A DNA stretch of 35,308 bases from JBBTIS01 sp038059855 (GTDB lineage Bacteria > Elusimicrobiota > Elusimicrobia > JACQPE01), in contig CAYHKQ010000014.1 of NCBI GenBank assembly GCA_964357255.1, positions 1 to 35,308 of the forward strand, written 5' to 3'. Numbering within the stretch: the first letter of the stretch is position 1; every line of letters begins with the position of its first letter. Below, piece after piece: positions 1-10,500 of the stretch. The notes beneath the pieces are model-generated. The model saw only the letters and a list, made by a program, of their open reading frames with translations, did not search any database and was not told the DNA's origin. The position numbers and the translations under genes were made by a program.

Positions 1-113
1 ACACGGTTCCCCCGGCGGCTAAGGGTTTTGTTTTTTTTTACTTAAATTTGGCCTAGGGGTGCTTCTGTCTGCCTGGGGGGGGGCGCGCCGACCATGCGGC
101 GCGCCAAGCCCGA
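1..113. other. Low-quality contig edge, no reliable gene
   Basis: This stretch has long T, G and C runs and a GCGCGCC-type palindromic patch, and all frames are poorly coding until about position 114. An in-frame stop (TAG at 54..56) precedes the MFS reading frame. The same homopolymer-rich look appears beside the gap at 7522, so I read it as degraded assembly sequence at a contig end. The gene that becomes readable at 114 may therefore begin further upstream. Confidence 0.55.
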
Positions 114-2821
114 TTGCGGCGACTCTACAGTATTTCCTTGGGCGCTATGTTGGCCGCGAGTCTGGCCACATTCGCTCTTCAAGCGTTCAATATCATCAAC
201 TGGCCGTCTTATTTAGCGCTGACAGCCGCCTTTATCGTGGTCTCCAGCTACAATTATCGGGCATTCTCAAAAATTCTTCGTAATTACGCGGATTATATGA
301 GGGATCAGGGCGCAACTCAGCAAGGATCTCTCACTCATCTGGACGCGACGAAATGGGCCATTGGCGACAGCATAGGGTTGGTGGCTAATTTGATTGTTCT
401 TTTGTTTTATCCCTCTAATCCTCTCTTGGCCGCTAAGCTTACTTTCGGCCTTATGGCGGCCATGCAGGCCGTGGCATTGGTCGGAACATTCCTGTTGATG
501 CCGGCCTTTAAGAAGGCGGGAATAGAAGACGCCGATGGAATCAAGGGGATAGCGGGAGAGGAAAAAATAGACTTTTCGCCCGGTCTTCCTCTCGCTAAGC
601 CGTTCCCTCGCTTCTTTGTTTTTCTTGGCCGCGTCACCGGCTTGGCGGATGGCTATCGGGCGTTGCGCGATGTGATCCTGAAGAAAAAAGCCGTTTTCTG
701 GGACACTATAAACTACGGCATTGACTCCATTGCCATGGGCAATGTGTTTACCTACGTGTTTTTGCCTTTTTATTTGAACGGTATTTTTGGCTACGGCTTA
801 AAAGAAATTTCTCTTTTCTTTTTAGTCCGGACCTTGGGCAATATGATCGGCAATCTGATGGTTTCGCGCATGAGCCAAGACCATTATTTTGACAAGAATC
901 CCAAGGCCAAGCTCCGATGGATGACCGGTATCGCGGCCACGGTCCTGTTGCTACCTGTTTTTATAGCGGGAGCCATCCCGGCCATTGCCCATTGGGGAAC
1001 GCTGATTTTGCCTGTTTTTGGGCTTTGGAGCATGAATATCTCCGCGGTCGGCATGGGGATACTTGCGTTTCTTTTCTTGAGGGGATTTTTTGACGCCACC
1101 AGTCACAGCATCACCAATGGCGTGGTCCGCGATCCCGAACAAATGCCCAAGAAACAGTTCGCCATAGTTGAGTCCACGCGGCATCTGATTTTTTTCGCCG
1201 TCGCCGCCGCGTCCGCCTACTCGGCAAAATGGATTATTGAACATGGCGTCGGCATCTTGCCGATGACGCTGGGTTTTGTGGGCTTGACCTTGGTATTGGC
1301 CGTGATACAAATCCTTTCCCCTGTTCTTTACGGGATGAAAGAAACTAAATCATCGGGCCATTGGATGGGCAGGATTTTTCGCTCGGCGGCCAAGGCGGCC
1401 AATGCCGCCAAAAGCGCTTGGTCGGGTTTCCAAGCGTGGAAGGAGCGGCGAACGGCCAAGCTTTCGCCGGTTTGGATTTTAACGGTTGTGGCTACGTTGG
1501 CTCAAACAGGCATTGAGTTTTTCGGCCAGACAGCCACTTGGATGTTTCAACATTTATCCGGCGGCAACCCAATGGTGCAGAGCGCCCAGGGCACGATGCG
1601 TATGATGCTTAACACCGCCACCTCGGCCACAGGCGGCCCCATTTCCGACAGCGTGGGCGCCCGGCGGCTTTTTAAGTTGAGCCATGGGCTCATCGGCCTT
1701 TCCGCCCTGGCCATAGGCCTGCTACATTTGACCGGTTTCTTGAGCTTGGGTAACCCCGTGGCTCTGCCGGCGCTTTTTATCCTGGCCGGTTTGGGCTATA
1801 TTGGCCGGGCAGGCTATTCAGCCGGCTATGGCGCTATCGGCCAGAGCGCTATGGTCGCCACCTTGGCCGGCCAAGACGAAAAAGTGGCCACAAAGATTGA
1901 CAGCCTTTTCCAGGTCTTTTTGGAAATTCCAGGTTTTCTAGGCCCTATTCTGGCGGGCATTTTGATCCTTTATGGGGGGCCGGCCCTGACCTTGGCCGCG
2001 GCTACCCTCGCCTTTTTCGGGGCAATGAGCCTGGGTTCCTTGATAGTGTTGCCCAAGGTTGAAAAATCTTCCCAAGAGGAAGGTTTTGTGAAGAAGGTTA
2101 CTCGAGGGTTTGTTGATGTGATCAAGGATCCAAATCTGCGTTGGCCGATGCTTCATGCTATTCCCCTTCAATCCCTATGGTTTTTGCTGTATACGCCGCT
2201 GGCCATGTTTTTTGCTCAATACTTTTTTGCCGGAGGCGCGGATAATTCTTTTGTTGAATTGTTGAAGCGGATTTTTGGGCCGGAAAAGCTTCAGAACGAA
2301 TCCGGCCTTTTTGCTTTAGTCGCCGGCATCAGCCTTGGGCTTTTCAGCTTAGGCGGCATGGTGGCGGGCTTTTTGACGGGATCAGCGCCCAAACTTAAGG
2401 ATTGGAGCGCCAAGCGTTGGTTTCGTATTTCCATTTTGGCCCCCCCAATGCTACTGGCGACCATCGCTTTTGTTGGATCCACGAATCCTTTTGTTTCTAT
2501 GTTTGCCTTTTTCGTTTACGGGGTAGTGAGCGTGCCCAGCGTCATTAAGCTGGAGGCGGCTATTAAGGCGCGGGCCAATAACGAAGCCAAGGGCCGGGTA
2601 GTGGGCGCTTATAAGTTTGTCGCCAGCATGGCAACCTTGCTTGTTTCTTTGGTTGTAGGAGGCCTCTTTAGCGCTTACAAGGCGCAGGGATTCACTGTTT
2701 TGTTGGGGATTTATTCTTTGGTTGCATTGGTTGGCTTGGCCAGCGCCAATCTCCTGGACGTAGAGGTAGCGAATCGCTTTGAGATCAGGTTGCGTTCGGC
2801 TTTAAAAAGGGTTTCAAGCGT
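114..2821 (+). CDS. Tandem MFS-type transporter modules (N-terminal part of giant multidomain protein)
   Basis: About 900 residues of mostly hydrophobic sequence, open from TTG 114 to the 100-N gap. I see two transporter units. The first (about residues 1-425) has many membrane segments but an atypical beginning. The second (about 450-895) starts with VWILTVVATLAQTGIEFFGQ and carries an MFS motif-A-like loop, GGPISDSVGARR, after its second helix. A basic amphipathic linker (about 425-450) joins them. The second unit shares signposts with the module after the gap: an LRWP loop before the second half, and P-x6-A-x2-RA(N/D)xEA(K/Q)GRV near the end. This is internal duplication. MFS proteins are secondary transporters in the inner membrane, and the substrate cannot be told. 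The start is uncertain because the sequence to the left is poor. I infer that the frame continues beyond the gap into the next entry, because that entry also opens without a start. Confidence 0.75.
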
Positions 2822-2921
2822 NNNNNNNNNNNNNNNNNNNNNNNNNNNNNNNNNNNNNNNNNNNNNNNNNNNNNNNNNNNNNNNNNNNNNNNNNNNNNNN
2901 NNNNNNNNNNNNNNNNNNNNN
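2822..2921. other. Assembly gap (100 N)
   Basis: A run of exactly 100 Ns, a conventional scaffold gap of unknown true length. Coding sequence reaches it from the left (MFS module, last residues about SALKRVSS) and leaves it on the right in an open frame with no start codon for about 180 bases. The frame difference across it carries no information. Confidence 0.97.
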
Positions 2922-5900
2922 CCGGAAAGCCTTCGCCGTCGGGAGAGGCTGAACTTGTCAATTCGATTGGATCTCGCAGTCCGCCTGCCGCGCCTGCGAT
3001 AAAAATTTCCCCAATTAACCCCTCACCCGCGCCCCTTCAAATATCCGACCCATCTAAAATTTCAAGTATTTTTCGCGCTTTTTGGCCTTTTCTCATCGGG
3101 CTATTGACGATGCAGATAGGCGTGGAAGTGTTTGGCATCAGCCGTGGCTGGCTACTCAGAGAAGGTCTTAAAGCCTCGGCTGGAACCTTGGCTTTGGTCA
3201 CCACCATACCGACATTGGTGAGCGTTTTAGCTTCGCCTGTCGCCGGTTATTTGGCCGACAGATTTTCTCCGGTCAATCTCATGAGGATCGGACGGGCCTT
3301 AAGCGTGTTGCCTTTTGCGGCGCTTTTTGTTTTGAACTATGCGGGATTTCTGACTACAGGCAATCCATTGGCCATACCCATTTTTATCGGCTTGGCGGGA
3401 GTGGCCGCTCTTTTTGGATCGGTTGTGGGAGTTTCCAGCCAGGCTTTTGTGGCTTTGCATGCTAAAAAAGACAAGGCCGTGATCAGGAGACTTAATTTCT
3501 TCAGCCACTTTCTTAGGGAATTTATCGGTATTGGCGGTCCGTTCGCGGCCGGTTATTTAGTGATGAGCGCCGGCAATGCCGTTGGTTTGACTATTTACCC
3601 TATTGCTTTAGCAGCGACGGCGGTTGCCTATTTGTTTATTCGTTATAAGCATGTTCCTGCGGGCGAGGGGAATCAAGGGGATAAAAAGGAAGAAGGAGGA
3701 TTTTTTCAACGGACCTTTCGGGGAATGCGTGATCTTCTGCTCAGCCCCAGGCTTCGCTGGCCCGCGGTCTTTAATGTTCCGTTAATGTTAAGCAATGCGG
3801 CGCTTTATGGCTTTTTGGCATTGATTTATACGCAGACGTATTATCCTAATAACAAGGCTGTCATGGGCTGGATTTTAGGAAGCTACAGCTTAGGCGGTCT
3901 TTTCGCCGGACTCACCGGCATACTGCCCTGGTTCAAGAACGTAAAGCTTTCCACTTGGACGCGTATGGCCGGGGCGTCCATGCTTCTTTTGTTCGCTTTT
4001 CTCATTCCTTATCACGGCGTTGTCATAGTTGCGATGGGGATCATGGGCCTTTTGAGCATTCCGGCGGAAATCGCCTTGTTTTCAGCTGTTCAGGAACGGG
4101 CGGATAGGGAAGCCCAGGGGCGCGTTAGCGCGGCATTGGGAGTCCTTAACGGCCTGGCTATTCTTGGGGGCATTCAGCTGTTGGCTTTAATTTTTGACAG
4201 CCTGACAGGGAAAGTCAGCTTTGTAGTTTTTGCTTCCGTGATGAGCGCTTTGGGCCTTTTGGGCGTTATTTTTGCCGGCCGTGTTGATGATTCCGGCAAG
4301 GGGCCTAATTTTGCCACGGTGAAAACAACAGCCTTCGTTCTTCTGGCCGCGGGCGCAGGGCTTGCTCTGGTTTTTTGGGGTGGAGTGTCGGCGGGGGCGA
4401 GTGTCCTGGGATTGGGAGCGATGCTGGGGATGGCGGCGAGCGGACGTTCGCCGCCATTGCAACTTTCGCGCGGTTTTATGGCTAAGCCCGGGCGGCCGGG
4501 CAAACCCTTCTCACCCACCATGCTCAAAATGCTCAGCGACACGCCGGAGATTCCCCTTTCTTCCCCTTCTCCCTCGGGGGGGCTCTCAATGCTCCCAGAG
4601 GAGTTTGACCCTTTTATTCGTCAGTACATTTTTAGAACCCATCTTAAGGGAGATGCGCCCAAGGACATGAACGCCGACCTTATCATGGGAATCGCGGTTC
4701 ATGAAACTCTGGAACAGACCACGCATCGTTCTTTGTTGATGCATAAAGCCAAGGAAGCCTTGAGCCTTCAAGCCACCTTGGACGCGTTTGAGCAAAAATG
4801 GCGGGAAGCGATTCAAGAGTTTCAGGTGGACAAAGGCCGCCGCATCGTGTCTCCGGAACCGGGAATGGAAGTGGATGATTTCCGCAAAAAGGGCAGGGAG
4901 TTCCTGGAGGACTATTGGAAGTTGTTGATGAGCGGGGAAATCTTCGACCCCAAGAGCGAGGATGTTATTTTTATCGAGAGCATTATGCATTCGGTGATAA
5001 AGGATCCCGAGACAGGAGAGCTTCGAAGCGTCATGGGAATACCCGACCTGACCATACGCGTCGTCAAACGTGGGGTCAATGGCAAGCTTACCCACAAGAC
5101 GCTCGTTATGGACGTCAAGACGCATGTTAATCCGCCTTCGGCCCAGGCCATTAACAAAATGATGTTTCAACTTGCCTTTTATTCCCTTGTCATCGCCCAG
5201 GAGTATCCCCAACTGGCCAACGACGAGTTTGAAGGCGCTTTTATCATGAGAAACGGGATTACTCGGCAAAAATTTTCCGCGGAATATCTTAAAAATACCA
5301 GGGTCCGGGCCATTGATCTGATGAAAAAAGCGGATCGCGTGGCCGAAATTGTTCAGGCTAATTCGGACGCATACCGGGAGAAATTCGGCTTAAAAATCAA
5401 GGTTCCTAAGTCCGGACTGCAGAAATTCATTCAAGAAAAGGTTGACCGTTTGTACGAGATTGCCGAGGAAAGACAGAAAATGAACAAGGCCGTCCGGGCC
5501 GTTGACGCGAAGATTTCAGCCTTGACCACGGAGATTCTCGATACCGCCCGGCGATTAGATACGGCCATTTTGCCTTTAAGCGATGAGGAGCAGCTCGAGG
5601 TTTATGAGGCTCCCTACGTCGTGGCGCCTACTAAAAATGATGCGCCGGCCAATTACGATGCGTTGTCAAAAACTTTGCAAGAAGAAGGGAAATGGGCTGA
5701 GTATTCCTCGCTAGGTTACGCTTCCGTTAAAAAGGATGAAAAACTTTTAAAGAGAATTTCTAAATGGGTCACAAGAACCGCGCCGCAAAGCCTGAAGTTG
5801 ATGAAAATCAAGGACCCCTCAAAACTTACCGCGATCTCTCTTTTTCCCGTTGCTTTGGGAACAACCCATGGCTTTGCCGGGATTCTTTTGGGTTTAGGCT

Positions 5901-7521
5901 TGGCGATCGGGGTAGCCATCGGATTCGCGCCTGAGGGCCAACCTGAACGAAATTATTTTTCCCATAGTCGCCGCGCCACCTTCAAGGATTCAAAGCTTAA
6001 ATTTGCCGCCCGGTATGTTTTTGGCGTGGAAGAAAAAACAATCGGTCCCCAACTTGTGGTCGGCAAGATGGCTCATGAGGCGCTTGAAGACTTTCATCGG
6101 GGATTTCGGGAATGGATCGAGCAGGGTCGCGATCCCAAAGACTATCTTGCCCAGTTTGACGAAGAGAAAGTCCGCCTGTCTTATTTAAAACATTGGGACG
6201 AAGAGATGGAGCGCCTCAAGAAAGCCGGCGTCACGATCGAGATGCCCAACCCTCGGCTTAGCCTGGAGGACTGGAAGCATGACGGTCTGCGCCGCGTGGA
6301 GCGTTACAGGGAAAGATTTCTTGATGAAGTCATCCGTGGTCGCAAGATCGTCAAGGTAGTGGGCGTTGAAAGAGAGGTTCTTTACAAGATTAAAGATGGA
6401 GAGCTTGAATTTTTAGAAATTGCCATCCCTGACTTTGCGATCTGGTTTAAGGAAGAACGGGTAACGCTCACGGGGAAACGTGAAATCGTGGACGTGATCG
6501 AGGTGCATGATTATAAAACGATACGACTGGTTCCAACGATCAGCACGATTCATAAGCATTATCCGCAAACCGTGGGCTATATTCGAGCCGCGCGCGAGTT
6601 GGTTCCTGATTTTAAGGGCCAATGGCGCGTTTTTTATGATTTTGAGATTTTTTCTCAGGGGTTTGACGTGGGCGAGGAGGAGATCGCGGCGCAGACGGAC
6701 CGGGATTTGGCCGTCAATCATCAGATTCTGGAATTTAATGAAGAGGTCCGTAAAAATCGCCGCTACTACGAGCAAAAGCTCGGCTTTTCTCCGGTTGGTT
6801 CCGTGGATGAGGAAGTTCGCGCCAAGGTCGCCCAGTGGCGACGGGCCGTGGATGAAAGCGACGAACAGAAAGCCCGCTTGAGCGAACTCAAAAATGAAGA
6901 GGAATTGATCCAAGAAGCGCTTGTGCAGGCGGCCGGGAGCGAGGGGCTCAAAGAGTTGGAAGGCACTCTCGGCCATAAAGCCGTGATTACGCAAGACCAT
7001 ACGGTGGATCTTCCTACGCTAGACAGCGATCCCGATGCCAATGCCGCGATGATTGAAGAAATCCGCAAGGACCGAGGGGACGCTCTTAAACATTTTAATT
7101 TAAACCTGATTGGCCTCAAGCGCCTTTATTCTATTCAAGGCCATGGCGATCATGGACTTTGGGGGAAAATTAAAAAGTTTTTTTCGCTGGAGTATCAGCC
7201 CGTGCTGACTATCGTGGCGAGGGAAAAGAAATTAGTGGGTTCCGCCGTAACTGCTCAGGTCCCAAGCCCTCTTCTTGCCTCTCCCCTTGGGGGGCCGCTC
7301 GCAGAGCTCTCGGCGCTTGAGGCGCTGATCCGAGAGGCCGCGCCCGGCGCGGGTGAGGGGTTCATCCCCGCAAGCTCCTTGCCACCCTCGTCCAAGCTTT
7401 CCCTTATTTTTAAAAATTTGCAACTGTTCAGGTTCGTCGCCCCCCCCCAGGGCGGGGGCCCCGCCCGGGTTTACCCGGTTGGGGGGATTGACGGCAAGGG
7501 GGCGGCACGAAGGGAGCACCC
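2922..7521 (+). CDS. MFS module plus two tandem PD-(D/E)XK nuclease domains (segment of giant protein)
   Basis: The frame is open from the gap with no start. A Pro/Ser-rich linker (2922..3070) leads to an MFS module (about 3074..4440) with motif A, AGYLADRFSP, and the LRWP and RADREAQGRV signposts shared with the previous segment. After a Pro/Ser linker come two RecB/Cas4-like nuclease folds. The first, about 4590..5290, has GIAVHE (His codon 4700), PD (Asp 5045), DVK (Asp 5111, Lys 5117) and QLAFY (Gln 5168). The second, about 5950..6650, has GKMAHE (His 6074), PD (Asp 6431), HDYK (Asp 6509, Lys 6515) and QTVGY (Gln 6566). A hydrophobic segment lies between them (about 5835..5925), and charged helical, probably coiled-coil sequence follows. 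All nuclease residues are kept in both copies, so both could be active. If the frame instead closes right of the 10-N gap, the stop would be 7640..7642; I consider that artefactual. Confidence 0.75.
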
Positions 7522-7531
7522 NNNNNNNNNN
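7522..7531. other. Assembly gap (10 N) with redundant flanks
   Basis: Ten Ns surrounded by C/G homopolymers. The left flank (about 7406..7500) and right flank (about 7555..7651) look like two versions of the same sequence. Both run from a TTTAAA block (7409 and 7558), through a C/G-rich core, to TGACGGCAAG (7489 and 7640), at offsets of 149 and 151 bases. In both flanks TTT AAA lies in the register of the adjoining open frame. The gap is therefore probably an unmerged overlap within one gene. Confidence 0.7.
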
Positions 7532-10500
7532 CCCCCCCGCCCCCCCCTAACACATATTTTAAAAAACTCGCCCGCGGGCTCGGGCCCCCCCCCCCCGCGC
7601 GGGGGGGCCCCCGGGCCTGGATTCCCGCTTTCGCGGGAATGACGGCAAGGGGAGCGACGCACCTGAGTAGTTACAAAAATTCTTGGCTTATTCCTTCTTT
7701 TTTCATTGCCGCAGGGGCGGCATTGTCCTTGGGCTTGGGCACTTGGGACTGGGCCGCGAGCGGGTTATTTTTAGCGGCCAGTTGGCTCCAAGCCAAGAAA
7801 AATAAGGCTGGATTTTTCTTGGGTCCGCTCGGTGGCATTCTTATTACCTTGGCTATTATTCATGCCGGCCGGGGTTATGCCATGATTCCGGTCAATTTGG
7901 CTTATACCGCGCTCGGCTGGATCGGCTGGAGAAACTGGGCAAAGACCGAAGAAACCGGCGTCACTCAAAAGCCGCCCCTGGCTTCCCCTAAAATTTCGGT
8001 ACCGATCGCGCTTTTGGTTGCCGTGAGTTTTGTTTATTTATGGAGATACAAAGGTATGAGCGGCCCGCTCGATATTATTGATTTTGCGGCGGTCACGATC
8101 GGCCTGGTGACCGCGCTTCTGCTTTCCCTTGCCTATAAACAAGGCTTTGTCGTGGGAAGCTTCGGCAATTTTTTGAGGATGGGCTGGGTGTTGGCCGCCG
8201 GCAAGCTTTGGGCGCTTTTATTCCCCATGGGCTTAGGCCTTTTGATGAATTACAAGGGATGGAGGGAATGGGGCCGTCAGGGACGTCAGCCGCCGGTCAA
8301 GACCCCGCCCATGCCCCTATGGCAGAGGGTGGCCGGCAATTTCTTTTTTCCGGCGACCATGGCGGTGGTATCGGCCTTGGTTTTTCCCGGTTTTTTTGCC
8401 GGCGCCTGGGCGTTACTTGCGAACCTTCCTTTTTGGGTTATGGGTTTGTTGTTTTTAAATGCCGGCCTTCTGACTGCCGCGTGGATTTACCGCAAGTCCG
8501 GATCAGCGCCTGGGGCGCCGCAAGTGCCGCGAGCTCTGCGAGCGGCCGCGCCGTATGAACGACTTGCCTACGGCGTTAAAAGAAAAGCCCTTTCCCTTCT
8601 CGCCTCGATCGGTTTAGTTTTTAGTCTTCCCGCCATCGGCCAAGCTCATCAAAAATCCATCCTTGAGTTTCTATCGAAAAATAAGCCCAAGGTTATTTTT
8701 ACGGACATTGACGATACGGTAGAAGAATACAAAACACCATTTACTCCTCAAGCCATTGCGGCTTTAATGGCGGCTAAAAAATACGCCCAGCTTGTTTTAA
8801 TTAGCGATCGGCAGGAAACATCCCTCCTCGAGTCCTTGGCTCCTATGACGCCGGAGCAAAAGGCCGGCTTAATTCTGGGCGGCAACAAGGGCGGCAAATT
8901 GGGCCGCTTTGACGAAAAAGGCGAGATCAAGCATTTCCACGAGGAGCCTGGGTGGAATTGGACGGAGCCGGGCCGGGAAGAAAAAGAAATTGCCGGGGCT
9001 TTTGACAAGCTCAAGAGCCGGTTTCCCGTTGTCGAGCGAGTTGATTTTCAGAACTATTCGTCGGCCCTGATTCTTAAAACAGGAATGAAGGAAGGGGATG
9101 TTTTGAATCTGGCTGAGGTCTTAAGGGGGGAATTTCGCGTCAGGAATCTGCCTTATGCGATCGAGGGCAGAATGGCTAAAAGCCCGGCCAATCCGCCTTA
9201 CATCGCGATTGAAAAATTTGGAAAAGACGCGGCTGTGCGTTATCTGGCCCGGGAGCTTGGGGTTTCCCCGGCCCAGGCTCTTGTGCTCGGAGATAGTTTT
9301 TTCCGCCCTGTTTATTGGAATTTTTTAGCGGATCGCTTAAAGAGGCTATTACCTCGGCTGAAGTTCCGTATGACCGGCAACAATGTGGACGGCGCCATGG
9401 CCAGGGGTTTGCCGGGGACGCTCGCCATCAGCGTCGGCCAGACGGGCGATCCGACCCTGCCCAATTTTTATATTTGGCCTGTCGCAGGCCCTGAAGGCAC
9501 GCGGCAGATTCTTAATGCCATTGGCTCGGCGGATAAGAATTTGCTCGAAGATCCTATTCCGCCCATCTTATTGAAAATTGACCCCTCGCCCCTGTCACCG
9601 TTAATTGTCAAACCTTCCTTTGAGCCTACCATTCACGAAAAATCCCTTGTGGATGCGCGCGCCGCCTTAAACGGCAGGATCGCAGAGATATCCTTGAGCT
9701 ATCGCAAAATTTTGCTTGAGTTGGCCTCTGTAAAGGAAAAACTGACGGCTTACTCAAAAAAATTTCATGTATTTAGAATTTTAGGCACAAATCAGGTCCT
9801 GACCTTCAAGAACACGCGCAAGTTATCTTTGCCCAAGGCCGGCGATGAGGATGAATACCAGGCTTTTAAGGCCAAGCTTGAAAAATTAGATCTTTACGAC
9901 ACTCGCTACACCGGTATGGATTCCAGGGCCCTGGCCCGTTACATTGACGAGGGGCTCTTGAGCGAAGAGGACGCAAAAGCGTTTGGACTCGGGGATAAAT
10001 CCTCCCCTTTTGTCCGTCAGGAGCGGGTCTTTAAGGTTACTCTTGAGGCGCTGTCTCCTGTTGTAGAGACGGAGCAGGAGGCTATTTTGAGTCCGGCGGA
10101 TGAGACTGAAGAGGAGCCTGTTTTTAATTTGTCCGACAGCAAGGAATTAAAGAAAAAGGATGGAGTGGCTCTGGTGGACAGGGCCGTCGAACTTGGGGCT
10201 CAGTCTAAGTCGTTGCGGCAATCCTTAAATCAGGCGTTCAAGGATCGCGAAAAGGCTGATATTGCCCTTGTTGAATTTGCCCAGAGCACGGGACGCTTCG
10301 AACTCACGGGCTCAGAGTGGCGCGTCTTGGTTAGTTTCAGCCTTAAAACCAAGGTTGTCACCCAAAAGGAAAATAGGGGCGCGTGGCGACAGTTGCAAGA
10401 TATTGTTTTTTCCAGCCCTGCCTTAAAACGGGCCGCTACTACCATCAAGCGCGCCCGCTTTTTTCGAGATTGGAGCGAGCGCGGCGCATTTACAGCTAAA

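Noticed and set aside
2922..3002. Continuation of the first MFS frame past the 100-N gap to a stop at 3002
   Set aside because: The residues right of the gap in that frame are Arg/Leu-rich and unlike the module, whereas the other frame is open for more than 4 kb. The true gap length is unknown, so the frame offset means nothing.
4586..5269. 227-residue open frame on the - strand
   Set aside because: It lies wholly opposite the first PD-(D/E)XK domain, whose motifs are clear, and has no family resemblance; it arises from codon bias of the + strand gene.
6413..7000. 195-residue open frame on the - strand
   Set aside because: Shadow of the second nuclease domain and following coiled region; composition not protein-like for an independent gene.
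7532..7642. Stop at 7640..7642 as the true end of the nuclease-bearing gene
   Set aside because: That frame right of the gap is translated homopolymer and repeat. The adjacent frame is open for over 4.6 kb and reads the repeat as the familiar IPAFAGMT peptide.
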